Positions 20,105 through 29,940 are shown, counted from the stretch's first letter. The stretch is DNA of 44,261 nucleotides from an uncultured Colwellia sp. (GCA_913049915.1 CAJWZC010000023.1:1-44261); one strand, 5' to 3'. Program-made: numbers and translations. Notes: generated by a model from the letters alone, not told the origin.

Positions 20105-21394
20105 TTATTCATTTCGTAATACCTGTGCTGGCTGAGTCGTAGAGGCTTGATATGCTGGGTAAAGCGTCGCAATAAAGCTCATTACTAGTGCTGAAAATAT
20201 AATAGTAAACACATCAAACGACTCGATTTTTACCGGTAATTCTTGCATGCCAAAACCAAATAGATTGACACCTATAACCAGCATTATATCGTTCAAGTTC
20301 AGTGCCAATATCACACCGAGAATGCCACCTAAGCTAACCCCCCACAAGCCATTAACCATGCCTTGTGTTATAAAAATTTTAATAACATCTATGCGCGCTA
20401 AACCGAGTGTTTGCAATATGCCAATTTCAGCCTGTTTCTCCACAACAACCATTACTAAGGCTGAAACAATATTAAATGCAGCAACCGCAACGATTAAACT
20501 TAGCATTAACCACATCATATTTTTTTCCATTTTCACAGCAGAGAATAGTGCTCCTTGGCTTTCATCCCAAGTACTAAAGTTAACTGAGTGAAGTATTTTA
20601 TTTTGTGGTGATACTTGTTGCTTCACTTGCTTTTGCTCAAGTCTTTTCACCACGTCTTTGGCGTTAAAAGCATCATCTAAATACAGTCGTAATTTATCAA
20701 TGCCATCACCGGTTCGTCTTAGCAATTTAGCGCCATAACGGCTATCAACATAAACCATGGCATCATCAACTGGTGAGCCAAGATGAAAAATACCCGCTAT
20801 GGTAAATACGCGTTGTACCGGAATACGCCCCATGGGTGTAAAAACGCTTTTATTAGGTAACACTAAGCGCACTTCATCACCAAGATTGACCTGTAACTTA
20901 TTGGCTAAAGACTGCCCGATGATCAAGGAATAACGTTGCTTGGAGAGCATTTCCATGCTGCCAGAAACCATATGGGTATTGATGATATTTGTTTGTTCAT
21001 ATTTTGTCATGATGCCTTGAACGAGAACACCTTGAAGACCCTTAACAGATTGGATTAAGGCTTCACTTTCAAGAAAAGGTGTTACTTGAAGTACATGGGG
21101 CTGGGTTAATAATTCTTCTCGTAAGGCTGGCCAGCGCGAAATTTGCTGATTATTGTTTTCTTTATTCGTCTTATTGTCATTGAAATCACTAACAATAACG
21201 TGGGGAACGATACCTAAAATACGTTTTTTTAATTCCCCTTCAAAACCATTCATAACAGAAACAACAGTAATAAGTGCCGCCACTCCTAATAAAATACCAA
21301 CAGTGGAAAAAAAAGTAATAAAAGAAACAAAGCCAGTATGGCTTTTGCTACGACTATAACGTAGCCCGATGAATATACTAATAGGTTGAAACAT
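20105..21394 (-). CDS. lolC: Lipoprotein-releasing system membrane subunit LolC
   Basis: A 429-residue inner-membrane subunit of LolCDE that recruits LolA on the periplasmic side. It has the FtsX/MacB topology: one helix near residues 25-50 (FSTVGILLGVAALITVVSVMNGFEGEL), a periplasmic domain to about 290, then three helices. The segment NFSTWDESQGALFSAVKMEKNMMWLMLSLIVAVAAFNIVSALVMVV is LolC-like. It is somewhat longer than E. coli LolC (399), with a polar insertion near residue 75 (DNKTNKENNNQQ). It is the first gene of the operon. The upstream 179 bp to the divergent PilZ-like gene must hold its promoter. Confidence 0.94.
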   Translation of the reverse strand: MFQPISIFIGLRYSRSKSHTGFVSFITFFSTVGILLGVAALITVVSVMNGFEGELKKRILGIVPHVIVSDFNDNKTNKENNNQQISRWPALREELLTQPHVLQVTPFLESEALIQSVKGLQGVLVQGIMTKYEQTNIINTHMVSGSMEMLSKQRYSLIIGQSLANKLQVNLGDEVRLVLPNKSVFTPMGRIPVQRVFTIAGIFHLGSPVDDAMVYVDSRYGAKLLRRTGDGIDKLRLYLDDAFNAKDVVKRLEQKQVKQQVSPQNKILHSVNFSTWDESQGALFSAVKMEKNMMWLMLSLIVAVAAFNIVSALVMVVVEKQAEIGILQTLGLARIDVIKIFITQGMVNGLWGVSLGGILGVILALNLNDIMLVIGVNLFGFGMQELPVKIESFDVFTIIFSALVMSFIATLYPAYQASTTQPAQVLRNE

Positions 21395-21573
21395 TGAGGT
21401 ATTATTATTTTATCTGGTACTGATTTAGAATACTATGTAGCATAACACAGTCATTATAATTGTCTGAGGTAAATAGTCTTTGAGATATTTATCGTTACAA
21501 TTTTATCTTATATTTATAAACAAGCTTTTATATTATTTATAAAAGCACTACCTTCTTTCTGGAAATAAACGAT

Positions 21574-22173
21574 ATGAACTCTCTTTCTCTTGAACAAAAG
21601 TTAGCACAATATCATGAGTTTTTTGCCATTGAACACCAATTTTCAGTAAATATTATGCCTATTGATATAACTGAAGCCAGCAGTTTTGACCAGTTTACCG
21701 CCGGTATTCCTATACCATTTAGACTCGCTACCGATATGAGCGAAATAGATCAATCAGCATTAAGATCATTACAGAATTTAGGCAGTAACGCTTCTCAATT
21801 AGTGAGCTTTCTTAACCAACAATCACAGAAAATTGATTTACTTATCGGCTATATATTAAGTCAACAGGATGAAGTACAACATAGATACCAAGGATTAGAG
21901 TTTGGTGGTGGCGGCATTAAGTTTATCAGTAATAAAGCATTTAATACCGGCCAATTTCTTGAAGTGAAGGTGTTTTTGCTAAAAAATAATTGCGCTGTAT
22001 ATTGCTATGGTGAAGTTATAGCAGTTGAGTCAACTAATGATCTTTTTATCCATAAAGTGACCTTTCACTTTATTCGAGAAGAAGATAGAGAGGTATTAGT
22101 GCGTACCAGCTTACTTCAGCAATCTAAGCAATTGCAAAAGCTAGCTAAAATACGTAATCAAGAGAATAAATAA
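21574..22173 (+). CDS. PilZ-like domain protein with degenerate c-di-GMP motif
   Basis: A 199-residue soluble protein. Residues about 1-95 are helical. Residues about 100-185 look like a PilZ beta barrel (RYQGLEFGGGGIKF, then GQFLEVKVFLLKNNCAVYCYGEVIAV and HKVTFHFIREEDREVLV). A working PilZ domain has RxxxR and then (D/N)xSxxG; here these are replaced by a plain HRYQG and FGGGGI, so canonical c-di-GMP binding is unlikely. The fold assignment comes from pattern only. It is divergent from lolC and convergent with a chemoreceptor gene. A role in envelope or motility signalling is possible but not shown. Confidence 0.7.
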   Translation: MNSLSLEQKLAQYHEFFAIEHQFSVNIMPIDITEASSFDQFTAGIPIPFRLATDMSEIDQSALRSLQNLGSNASQLVSFLNQQSQKIDLLIGYILSQQDEVQHRYQGLEFGGGGIKFISNKAFNTGQFLEVKVFLLKNNCAVYCYGEVIAVESTNDLFIHKVTFHFIREEDREVLVRTSLLQQSKQLQKLAKIRNQENK

Positions 22174-22218
22174 TTCTATCAACTTGTCTTTAATTTCAGA
22201 CTTGGTTTTAATTGATAA

Positions 22219-23385
22219 TTAAACACAAATTCTATTAATAGTTAGCTCTACTTCTTGTGACGTTTGTTGCTGTTGCTCAGCATGGGCTGCGACGGAGTTT
22301 AAACCGCGGTTAATTTTACCACTCAATGACACAACAGCCAACATACTATCATTGATAGACGACGTTGCATTTTGTTGCGCTAATGTACTACTGGCAATTT
22401 GTGATGTTAAGTTATCAACATCTTGAAAAGCTTGACCTATTTTATCTAAAGCATTAACAACCTCAGCAGAGTAACTCAAAGAGTCTTGAGTTAATTTATG
22501 GCCTCGGCTAATACTATTAACTGCATTGGTTGATTTAGCTTGTAATCCTTCAACCATAGACTGTATTTCTACCGTTGATTGTTGAGTACGATGTGCTAAT
22601 GCACGCACTTCGTCTGCGACAACAGCAAAGCCTCGTCCCTGTTCTCCAGCACGAGCGGCTTCTATCGCCGCATTTAAAGCTAATAAATTTGTTTGATCGG
22701 CAATACCCCTAATCACGTCTAACACCGAGCCGATACGAGCACTTTCTTCTTGTAATAATTCAAGTTCTTTTGCCATGTCACCTACTTCACTAGCCACTGC
22801 TTCAATCGTTTTCTGACTGGTATTTGAGGAGTTAACGCCACTTGCTAGCGTTTCCATCACTGAACTAGTTGTCTCACTTACTTGCTCTGCAGTGTTAGAC
22901 AAACTCAGTGAAGTATTAGCGACATCCTCAATAGACTCTGCCATTTTAGCCATTTTTCCTGCTGAGCTCTCGACAAGATTAACTGAGTCGTTCATCTGTA
23001 AAGACAATGAAGTAGAACCTTGGCGTAATATTCCAGTTTCTTGACGAATAACACTAACAACATCAGCTAAGCCAACAATAAAGAGACTAAGTTCATTGGT
23101 CACATGAGCAAGCTCATCATTAGCGAGATCTTTTAATGGCTCTGAAGGAGCCTCCTCAATGCTAACCACCATATCAAGGTAAGCTTTAAGCTGAATTAAT
23201 CGCTTGGTTAACATTTTGTTGAAAAAGAGATAACTTGCAATAGTTTGCACAAAAACTAAAATACAAAAAAATAATATCTGAGTAAAATTAATTACTGAGC
23301 CATTAATAAGAAAAAGACTAATAATAAAAAAGAGACCAATTACTAAGTTTGGTATGAGGAGCTTTATCGATAATCTATTGAGCAT
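22219..23385 (-). CDS. Methyl-accepting chemotaxis protein without a periplasmic domain
   Basis: A 388-residue chemoreceptor. Two hydrophobic segments near residues 10-30 and 36-56 ([18 protein letters not shown] and [19 protein letters not shown]) lie almost back to back, leaving no room for a periplasmic ligand domain. A short HAMP-like region (about 57-110) and a long coiled coil follow. The highly conserved signalling tip is [37 protein letters not shown], which contacts CheA/CheW. I chose the ATG at 23385, preceded by AAGAGA; the longer frame begins with TTG at 23430. It probably senses the membrane or an internal cue. No other che gene is in the window. Confidence 0.9.
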   Translation of the reverse strand: MLNRLSIKLLIPNLVIGLFFIISLFLINGSVINFTQILFFCILVFVQTIASYLFFNKMLTKRLIQLKAYLDMVVSIEEAPSEPLKDLANDELAHVTNELSLFIVGLADVVSVIRQETGILRQGSTSLSLQMNDSVNLVESSAGKMAKMAESIEDVANTSLSLSNTAEQVSETTSSVMETLASGVNSSNTSQKTIEAVASEVGDMAKELELLQEESARIGSVLDVIRGIADQTNLLALNAAIEAARAGEQGRGFAVVADEVRALAHRTQQSTVEIQSMVEGLQAKSTNAVNSISRGHKLTQDSLSYSAEVVNALDKIGQAFQDVDNLTSQIASSTLAQQNATSSINDSMLAVVSLSGKINRGLNSVAAHAEQQQQTSQEVELTINRICV

Positions 23386-23512
23386 ACTGTTTCTCTTTAT
23401 TATTAGGATACGTGCTAAAATTTCTATCAAGCATTTTATATAATAGAATTTATACCTGTATAGCTTTATTTTTGCTAGTATTTTTAATCAAGATTATCAA
23501 TAAGTGTTATAT

Positions 23513-23686
23513 ATGTCAGTCATAGCAATAATTATTACAGTCCTTGCAATCGGTATTATAGTGGGAGGTGTTTTTTTATTAAAAAAATCGGCACACAAGT
23601 TCAATTTAACAGCTGAGCAATTAGCTAGCATCAAGAAACGTAATAAAGCGCTAGAAAAAAAAGAAAAGGAGCAAGAAGACAAATAA
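23513..23686 (+). CDS. Small membrane protein, DUF2897-like
   Basis: A 57-residue peptide with one N-terminal membrane helix (SVIAIIITVLAIGIIVGGVFLLKK) and a very basic/acidic, coiled-coil-like tail (KKRNKALEKKEKEQEDK). This layout fits DUF2897, a family of about 60 residues in marine gammaproteobacteria with no known function; I recall this from pattern, so it is moderately sure. I chose the ATG at 23513 over a GTG at 23504, which would add three residues. It is divergent from the chemoreceptor gene. Confidence 0.65.
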   Translation: MSVIAIIITVLAIGIIVGGVFLLKKSAHKFNLTAEQLASIKKRNKALEKKEKEQEDK

Positions 23687-24063
23687 TAAACTGGGGGATA
23701 AGGTCTTAATCAAATGATAAACAAACTTTGTTTTTATTGGCCCATATACTTTCAATAAAGGCCTTTAAATACAATGCCTTCAAAATGTTTTTCCATTTAT
23801 CCGCGACCACCTCCCCCCAAATCACCATCGCTTTTTTTCAGTTGTTACTAGAATATACAGGGAAAATGCACTTGCCATAGTTGTTTACCCATAGATTATT
23901 ATTGCTGTTATCATACTAGATATATTATAACAGCTACCAATCAAGATTCATGTTGCAATGTATACTTTCAGATATAGCAGTTATATTATTAAAAATAACT
24001 TTTACTTATCTTTTTCATGACATAAAGTGTCTTGAATTTAACTACTCAATGTGACGTAAACCT
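23687..24063. other. Intergenic region before the carbonic anhydrase gene
   Basis: 377 bp without a gene I can support. It is AT-rich apart from a C-rich patch (CCACCTCCCCCC near 23809-23820). It must contain the promoter of the carbonic anhydrase gene. I see no clear operator or repeat. Confidence 0.5.
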
Positions 24064-24663
24064 ATGACAGCCATTCAACACCTGTTTGATAATAATAAAC
24101 AATGGGCAGAAAAAAGAACAAAAGAAAATCCTGAATTCTTCAAAAGATTATCTGAACAGCAATCACCAAAATACTTATGGATAGGTTGCTCAGATTCACG
24201 CGTGCCTGCTAACGCGCTTTTAGGAATGGATCCAGGAGAGGTTTTTGTACACCGCAATATTGCTAATCAGGTCATTCATACTGACTTAAATTGCTTATCC
24301 GTTATTCAATATGCTGTCGATGTATTAAAAGTACAACATATTATTGTCTGTGGTCATTATGGTTGTGGTGGTGTCAGTGCTGCGCTTGACAATAAAAGTC
24401 ATGGATTAATAGATAACTGGTTACGTCACATAGAAGATGTTTACCGCTTCCATCAAGAAGAAATGGACCAAATAACAGATGAAAAAGAACGTATTAACTT
24501 ATTATGTGAACTCAATGTTATAGAACAAGTGGCCAATATCTCTAAGACTAATACTCTAGTAAACGCATGGAAAAGTAATCAAGATATTACTATTCATGGC
24601 TTAGTATATAACTTACACGATGGTATTTTAAAAGACTTAAACGTATCTACTAATAGTAAATAA
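24064..24663 (+). CDS. can: Beta-class carbonic anhydrase
   Basis: A 199-residue cytoplasmic zinc enzyme that interconverts CO2 and bicarbonate. The zinc ligands and dyad are C42, D44 and R46 (CSDSR), H98 and C101 (CGHYGCGG), the same positions as in E. coli Can. Close similarity runs through NIANQVIHTDLNCLSVIQYAVDVL and LCELNVIEQVANI. It ends about 20 residues earlier than E. coli Can, after LKDLNVSTNSK, losing the C-terminal helix; the core is intact. It is monocistronic. A MITE-like element begins about 10 bp after the stop codon. Confidence 0.95.
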   Translation: MTAIQHLFDNNKQWAEKRTKENPEFFKRLSEQQSPKYLWIGCSDSRVPANALLGMDPGEVFVHRNIANQVIHTDLNCLSVIQYAVDVLKVQHIIVCGHYGCGGVSAALDNKSHGLIDNWLRHIEDVYRFHQEEMDQITDEKERINLLCELNVIEQVANISKTNTLVNAWKSNQDITIHGLVYNLHDGILKDLNVSTNSK

Positions 24664-24673
24664 AGACTAGGGT

Positions 24674-24927
24674 CTGTTGAACTTTCGAGATTGTTTTTGC
24701 AGCTATTTGTTGAGTATTTATACAAGGTAGAACCTTGATAGTGTGGTTATTCTACATAAAAAGATGATAACGCTTGAAAATGGCCAACAAACGCTGTCTG
24801 AAGAATTCAACTAAAAGCGTTTTACTCTTTGTTGAGTAGTATTTGCTTAGAATAACTCTGCTACATAATAGCCGCCGCGATTAAAACGCTTTTATCTCGA
24901 AAAAATTTAATCGCGAAAGGTCAATAG
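24674..24927. mobile_element. MITE-like element with imperfect terminal inverted repeats
   Basis: The ends CTGTTGAACTTTCGAGATT (24674-24692) and AATCGCGAAAGGTCAATAG (24909-24927) are inverted repeats that match at 16 of 19 positions. The 254-bp body has no ORF. Inside the right end is a perfect 10-bp inverted repeat (CGCGATTAAA 24876-24885, TTTAATCGCG 24906-24915). A clear target-site duplication was not found. It fits a small non-autonomous element, but no transposase or second copy is in the window. Confidence 0.6.
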
Positions 24928-24973
24928 GCTATAGTTATCGAAGTAATGTCTTCAGATAACAAAATTGAGTTAT

Positions 24974-25014
24974 AAAAAAAGCCAACCAACTTACTCCGTT
25001 TGTCGGCTTCTTTT
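24974..25014 (-). terminator. Terminator of the HPPD gene
   Basis: On the minus strand AAGCCGAC pairs with GTTGGCTT (one G-U pair) and a T-run of 7 follows. The arms are at 24979-24986 and 25002-25009, just past the HPPD stop. Confidence 0.8.
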
Positions 25015-25038
25015 ATTAGTCAGTGATAGTTTTATTTT

Positions 25039-26094
25039 TTATAAAACGCCACGTTCCATTTGATTTAGTTCAATCGATTTAAATAAGGTTGAGAAGTTAC
25101 CCTCACCAAAACCTTGATCGTCTACGCGCTGAATCATTTCAATAAAAATAGGACCAAATAGATTTTTAGTAAATATCTGTAATAAATAAGAATTTTCATT
25201 TTGGCTATCAATCAATATTTGATGTTCTTTAATACGTGCTTTATCTTCTTTTACCCAAGGTACGCGATCAAAAATCTCATCATAATACTCAGGTACAATA
25301 TTAAGTGTATCAATTATTGAGCTATCTAACTTATCCAGCGAGCCAACAAGATCATCTGTTATAAAAGCTAAGTGCTGTACGCCAGGACCATTATATTCAT
25401 CTAAATATTCATCAATTTGATTATTCGTACTCCCCTTTCCTTCATTGATTGGAATACAGAATTTTCCACAAGGTGAAGCAAGTGCATAGGAAATCAATGC
25501 TGTTTTAACACCTTTAATATCAAAGTATCGAACTTCAGTAAAACCAAAAACATCTTTGTAAAAGTCAGCCCATTTATGCATGGTACCTTGATAAACATTA
25601 TTAGTTAAATGGTCTACCGCTAAAAAGCCTTTATCTTTAAACAATACTGGCTCTGCAATATCTTCAAAGTCGGTCTCATATATTAAACCTTTATTGACGC
25701 CTGTTTTTGAAAAGTTCTCAATGAAATAGATAAGGCTATCTCCGATGCCATAAATAGCAGGATACGGAAGTTTATTTACTTCATTTATAGCAGATTTTGC
25801 TCCGCGCTTAACTGCTTCGGTAAAAGCAAAGTCAGCATTTTCTACACGCCAGCCCATAGAACAAATAGCAGGACCATGGCTTTTAGCAAACTCTTTAGAA
25901 AAACCGGCTTTTTCTTTATTTATTAAAAAATGGATATCATTTTGATTAAAATACTCAACATCACGCCCTTTCATTTTTTTAGTTTTAGAAAAACCAAAAC
26001 CATAGAAAGCTTTTTCCATAAAGTCTGAATCTGGTGTAGCGTATTCAGTAAACTCAATACCACATAATTTTAGCGGGTTTTTACTATCAGTCAT
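25039..26094 (-). CDS. hppD: 4-hydroxyphenylpyruvate dioxygenase
   Basis: A 351-residue Fe(II) dioxygenase that turns 4-hydroxyphenylpyruvate into homogentisate in tyrosine breakdown, and toward pyomelanin. It has two vicinal-oxygen-chelate domains. The iron ligands are H162 (AVDHLTNNV), H241 (VQHLAF) and E319 (FIEMIQR). The C-terminal gate helix (GFGEGNFSTLFKSIE) is typical. The length is that of bacterial HPPDs. It stands alone with its own terminator; homogentisate dioxygenase and later steps are not in the window. The 507-bp gap to the divergent yeaG holds its promoter. Confidence 0.95.
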   Translation of the reverse strand: MTDSKNPLKLCGIEFTEYATPDSDFMEKAFYGFGFSKTKKMKGRDVEYFNQNDIHFLINKEKAGFSKEFAKSHGPAICSMGWRVENADFAFTEAVKRGAKSAINEVNKLPYPAIYGIGDSLIYFIENFSKTGVNKGLIYETDFEDIAEPVLFKDKGFLAVDHLTNNVYQGTMHKWADFYKDVFGFTEVRYFDIKGVKTALISYALASPCGKFCIPINEGKGSTNNQIDEYLDEYNGPGVQHLAFITDDLVGSLDKLDSSIIDTLNIVPEYYDEIFDRVPWVKEDKARIKEHQILIDSQNENSYLLQIFTKNLFGPIFIEMIQRVDDQGFGEGNFSTLFKSIELNQMERGVL

Positions 26095-26601
26095 TGTTAT
26101 CTCTCTATCATTCGATTTTTTGTCTTAAAGCTATTATCAATGGCAATTGAACGAAGCGAAAGTCCTCATAGGACGAGGCTTAAAAGTAGGTTGTAACATA
26201 AGTTGTACGAGTATGAGTCTGAAAAAAAAGAATACTGCTTACAAGGCCATACTATGGCTAGCAGCTGAGTGTAAACAAATATTAACATCTTGTTAGTAGG
26301 TAGAAAAAATAGGTAACATTTACCAATATTTAATATTATATAAACAATTAAAGTTTTCTCTTTATATTGAAACTACTACTTTTAATTAGAGTATCGTTAG
26401 TTAATTAAAAATTATCGAGTAGATCTAAAAAAATTTCTCATCAATTATAATTTAATTACATAAATTCCTTAGCAAAACTAGCAAGAACAACTAACCTTAA
26501 AATATAGCAAGTGCTTATTACTTTACCTTTACAAGCTGTTAGGTGCTGGCTTTTACTAATTTTATCTTAATGGTTTGCATTGTGTTCTCTTGGAGGTAGT
26601 T
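26095..26601. other. Divergent promoter region between hppD and yeaG
   Basis: No gene is seen. Notable are a small hairpin (GTCC-TCATA-GGAC near 26162-26174) and a palindrome GGTAACATTTACC (26312-26324), which could be an operator. A ribosome binding site GGAGG (26592-26596) belongs to yeaG. Confidence 0.5.
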
Positions 26602-28536
26602 ATGAGTATTTTTCAACATTATCAAACGCGCTATGAGCAGGCCCAACAAGAAGAGTTTGGCTTACAAGAATTTTTAACTATTTGTAAAGACGATAGTCTA
26701 GCTTATGCTAGTGCTTCGGAGCGTTTACTGACTGCCATCGGTGAGGCTGAAATGGTCGATACAGCGACTGATCCGAGCCTTAGTAGAATTTTTTCAAACA
26801 GGGTTATTAAACGCTACCCTGCTTTTGTTAATTTTTATGGTATGGAAGAAGCCATTGAGCAAATAGTGTCTTATTTAAAGCATGCTTCACAAGGCTTAGA
26901 AGAACATAAACAAATCCTATATTTATTAGGTCCTGTTGGTGGGGGTAAATCATCACTAGCAGAAAAATTAAAGGCTTTGATGCAACAAGAGCCTATTTAT
27001 GTGTTATGCGCAAATGGTATCCGTAGCCCGGTAAATGATCATCCTTTTTGCTTATTTGATGCCCATAATGATGGAAAAATTCTTAAAGATGAATACAACA
27101 TTCCTGCTCGATACTTAAATAACATAATCTCTCCATGGGCTGCTAAGCGCTTAAATGAATTTAAAGGCGACATTGCTCAGTTTACAGTGATTAAAGTTTA
27201 TCCTTCTATTTTAGATCAAATTGCCATAGCGAAAACTGAGCCTGGCGATGATAACAACCAAGATATCTCAGCACTGGTCGGTAAAGTTGATATTAGACAA
27301 CTTGAACATTTTGCTCAAAACGATGCTGATGCTTATAGCTATTCAGGTGCTTTATGTCGAGCCAATCAAGGTTTGATGGAGTTTGTCGAAATGTTTAAAG
27401 CGCCGATAAAAGTACTGCACCCTTTACTAACCGCTACCCAAGAAGGGAACTATAATCCTACTGAAGGACTTTCAGCTTTACCTTTTAACGGAATTTTACT
27501 TGCCCATTCAAATGAATCTGAATGGCAAACATTTAGAAATAACAAAAATAACGAAGCATTCTTAGACCGTGTCTATATTGTTAAAGTACCTTATTGTATG
27601 CGTGTTTCTGAAGAAGTTAATATCTATAAAAAACTACTCGAGCACAGTGAATTAAAGACAGCGCAGTGTGCCCCGGATACATTAGATATTCTTGCTCAAT
27701 TCTCGGTATTATCTCGTCTGAAAGATCCGGTTAACTCAAGTATTTATTCGAAAATGCGTGTTTATGATGGTGAGACGCTCAAAGATACCGATCCAAAAGC
27801 AAAATCCTACCAAGAATATCGTGACTATGCTGGTATTGATGAAGGTATGTCAGGATTATCAACTCGTTTTGCTTTTAAAATTTTATCTCGGGTATTCAAC
27901 TTCGATAGTGTTGAAGTTGCTGCAAACCCTGTTCATTTATTCTATGTATTAGAACAACAAGTTGAACGAGAGCAACTACCTAAAGAAATTACTGAGCGCT
28001 ATTTAGAGTTCATCAAAGGATATTTAACACCTCAATATATAGAGTTTATTGGTAAAGAAATTCAAACAGCTTACCTAGAATCCTACTCTGAATATGGACA
28101 AAACATTTTCGATCGCTATGTTACTTATGCAGACTTTTGGATTCAGGATCAAGAGTATAGAGATGCCGAAACAGGTCAATTATTTGACCGACAATCCCTC
28201 AATGATGAGTTAGAGAAAATTGAAAAACCTGCTGGTATTAGTAATCCTAAAGACTTTCGTAATGAAATCGTAAATTTTGTTTTACGAGCAAAAGCTAATA
28301 ACAATGGTAAAAACCCGGTTTGGACAAGTTATGAAAAACTTAGGACTGTTATTGAGAAAAAAATGTTTTCTAATACTGAAGATTTACTCCCTGTTATTTC
28401 TTTTAATACTAAAACATCAACAGATGATCAACAAAAACATGATGACTTTGTTAAACGTATGATGACAAAAGGCTATACCCAAAAACAGGTTCGCTTATTA
28501 TCTGAATGGTATTTACGGGTTAGAAAGTCTTCTTAA
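26602..28536 (+). CDS. yeaG: PrkA-type serine protein kinase YeaG
   Basis: A 644-residue protein, the same length as E. coli YeaG and near-identical in many blocks. It has an N-terminal AAA+ domain with Walker A GPVGGGKS at residues 110-117, conserved segments ANGIRSPVNDHPFCLF and AKTEPGDDNNQDISALVGK, and a C-terminal PrkA kinase-like domain ending LSEWYLRVRKSS. E. coli YeaG is linked to stationary phase and long nitrogen starvation through RpoS; that is family knowledge. The ATG at 26602 has GGAGG 5 nt upstream; a longer frame from 26575 is rejected. It is the first gene of yeaG-yeaH-ycgB. Confidence 0.96.
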   Translation: MSIFQHYQTRYEQAQQEEFGLQEFLTICKDDSLAYASASERLLTAIGEAEMVDTATDPSLSRIFSNRVIKRYPAFVNFYGMEEAIEQIVSYLKHASQGLEEHKQILYLLGPVGGGKSSLAEKLKALMQQEPIYVLCANGIRSPVNDHPFCLFDAHNDGKILKDEYNIPARYLNNIISPWAAKRLNEFKGDIAQFTVIKVYPSILDQIAIAKTEPGDDNNQDISALVGKVDIRQLEHFAQNDADAYSYSGALCRANQGLMEFVEMFKAPIKVLHPLLTATQEGNYNPTEGLSALPFNGILLAHSNESEWQTFRNNKNNEAFLDRVYIVKVPYCMRVSEEVNIYKKLLEHSELKTAQCAPDTLDILAQFSVLSRLKDPVNSSIYSKMRVYDGETLKDTDPKAKSYQEYRDYAGIDEGMSGLSTRFAFKILSRVFNFDSVEVAANPVHLFYVLEQQVEREQLPKEITERYLEFIKGYLTPQYIEFIGKEIQTAYLESYSEYGQNIFDRYVTYADFWIQDQEYRDAETGQLFDRQSLNDELEKIEKPAGISNPKDFRNEIVNFVLRAKANNNGKNPVWTSYEKLRTVIEKKMFSNTEDLLPVISFNTKTSTDDQQKHDDFVKRMMTKGYTQKQVRLLSEWYLRVRKSS

Positions 28537-28562
28537 GTCGTATCTCTTATATAAAAAGAATA

Positions 28563-28651
28563 TATACCCGTTCCATTTAAATAAGCTGCTTTTAGTGAGA
28601 TTAGATGACTCACGATCGATGAAACACACATATTGATTGTTAGCGGGTATA
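28563..28651. repeat. Palindromic repeat with TATACCCG ends, copy 2 (inside the yeaG-yeaH operon)
   Basis: TATACCCG (28563-28570) and CGGGTATA (28644-28651) are perfect inverted ends around an 89-bp element with no ORF. The ends match those after sodB (17457-17496) over 8 bp on the right plus TAG, and over TATACCCGTnCCATTTA on the left. The middle differs and is longer. It fills almost the whole yeaG-yeaH gap. Confidence 0.8.
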
Positions 28652-28674
28652 AATAAAAGAGATAAGGAGAACGT

Positions 28675-29940
28675 ATGGCCAACTTTATTGATAGACGTCT
28701 TAATAGTAAAAATAAAAGCACTGTTAACCGTCAGCGCTTTTTAAGACGTTATAAAAACCAAATTAAAAAGTCTGTTTCTGAAGCAATAAATCAACGTGGC
28801 GTGACAGATATTGATTCTGGTGAAAATATTGTAATCCCAAAGAAGGACTTATCTGAGCCTGCCTTTCATCAAGGTGGTAGCGGTATAAAAGATAGGGTTC
28901 ATCCTGGTAATGATCAGTTTACGACGGGTGATAGAATTCCTCGTCCACCGAAAAAACAAGGTCAAGGTGCTGGCGAAGGTGATGCAAGTGATAATGGCGA
29001 AGGTGATGATGAATTTACTTTTTCAATTTCTAAAGAAGAGTATTTAAATCTTCTTTTTGAGGATCTAGAGTTACCTAATCTTGAAAAGAATCAGTTAGAT
29101 AAATTAATCGAGTATAAAAAAGTTCGTAGTGGTTTTTGTGCTGAAGGTGTCGCTTCAAATATCGATATTGTCAAATCTCTTCAAGGCTCAATTGCTCGAC
29201 GTATCGCGATGACAGCATCAAAGCGTAAAAAGCTAAAAGTACTTGAAGAGGCATTATTGGCTTTAAATAATGATACACACGATAATATTCAACAACAACG
29301 TGATTTGTTTACTGAAATTGATAATATAAAAGCAGCGATAGCTAAGGTTCCTTTTATTGATACCTTCGATTTACGTTTTCGTAATTATGCCAAGCAAGCG
29401 GTTCCTACTTCCAAAGCGGTAATGTTTTGCTTAATGGATGTATCGGGCTCTATGGACCAAGCAACGAAAGAGATAGCGAAACGCTTTTATATCTTACTCT
29501 ATCTATTTCTTAGCCGTACCTATAAGAATATTGATGTGGTTTATATTAGGCACCATACTCAGGCTAAAGAAGTTGATGAGCATGAGTTCTTCTACTCTCA
29601 AGAAACAGGCGGAACTATTGCATCAAGTGCTTTAGAGCTTATGAATGAAATAATTACTGAACGCTATAATGACAACCAGTGGAATATCTATGGTGCTCAG
29701 GCATCAGATGGCGATAATTGGGCAGATGATTCTCCCCAGTGTAAGGCAATATTAGAACAGCAAATATTACCTAAAAGTCGATATTTTAGTTATATCGAAA
29801 TAACCCAGCGAGCCCATCAGACATTATGGAAGCACTATCAAGAAGTAGAGGATTCTCACTCTAACTTTGCGATGCAACATATTAAGTCTGTTACTGATAT
29901 CTATCCTGTGTTTAGAGAGCTTTTCAAAAAAACACACTGA
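28675..29940 (+). CDS. yeaH: YeaH, DUF444/vWA-like protein
   Basis: A 421-residue soluble protein of the YeaH/YhbH (DUF444) family. An N-terminal basic region ([29 protein letters not shown]) is followed by a Gly/Asp-rich linker (about 95-112). The C-terminal half looks like a von Willebrand A domain with the metal-site motif DVSGS at 255-259. [18 protein letters not shown] is family-typical. The partner of YeaG in most genomes, it is thought to act with it, though its biochemistry is unclear. It starts with a good AAGGAG ribosome site, 138 bp after yeaG. That gap is mostly filled by a palindromic repeat. Confidence 0.94.
   Translation: MANFIDRRLNSKNKSTVNRQRFLRRYKNQIKKSVSEAINQRGVTDIDSGENIVIPKKDLSEPAFHQGGSGIKDRVHPGNDQFTTGDRIPRPPKKQGQGAGEGDASDNGEGDDEFTFSISKEEYLNLLFEDLELPNLEKNQLDKLIEYKKVRSGFCAEGVASNIDIVKSLQGSIARRIAMTASKRKKLKVLEEALLALNNDTHDNIQQQRDLFTEIDNIKAAIAKVPFIDTFDLRFRNYAKQAVPTSKAVMFCLMDVSGSMDQATKEIAKRFYILLYLFLSRTYKNIDVVYIRHHTQAKEVDEHEFFYSQETGGTIASSALELMNEIITERYNDNQWNIYGAQASDGDNWADDSPQCKAILEQQILPKSRYFSYIEITQRAHQTLWKHYQEVEDSHSNFAMQHIKSVTDIYPVFRELFKKTH

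Noticed and set aside
26575-26601. Nine-residue N-terminal extension of YeaG
   Set aside because: The GGAGG site points to the ATG at 26602, which gives the same N terminus and length as E. coli YeaG.
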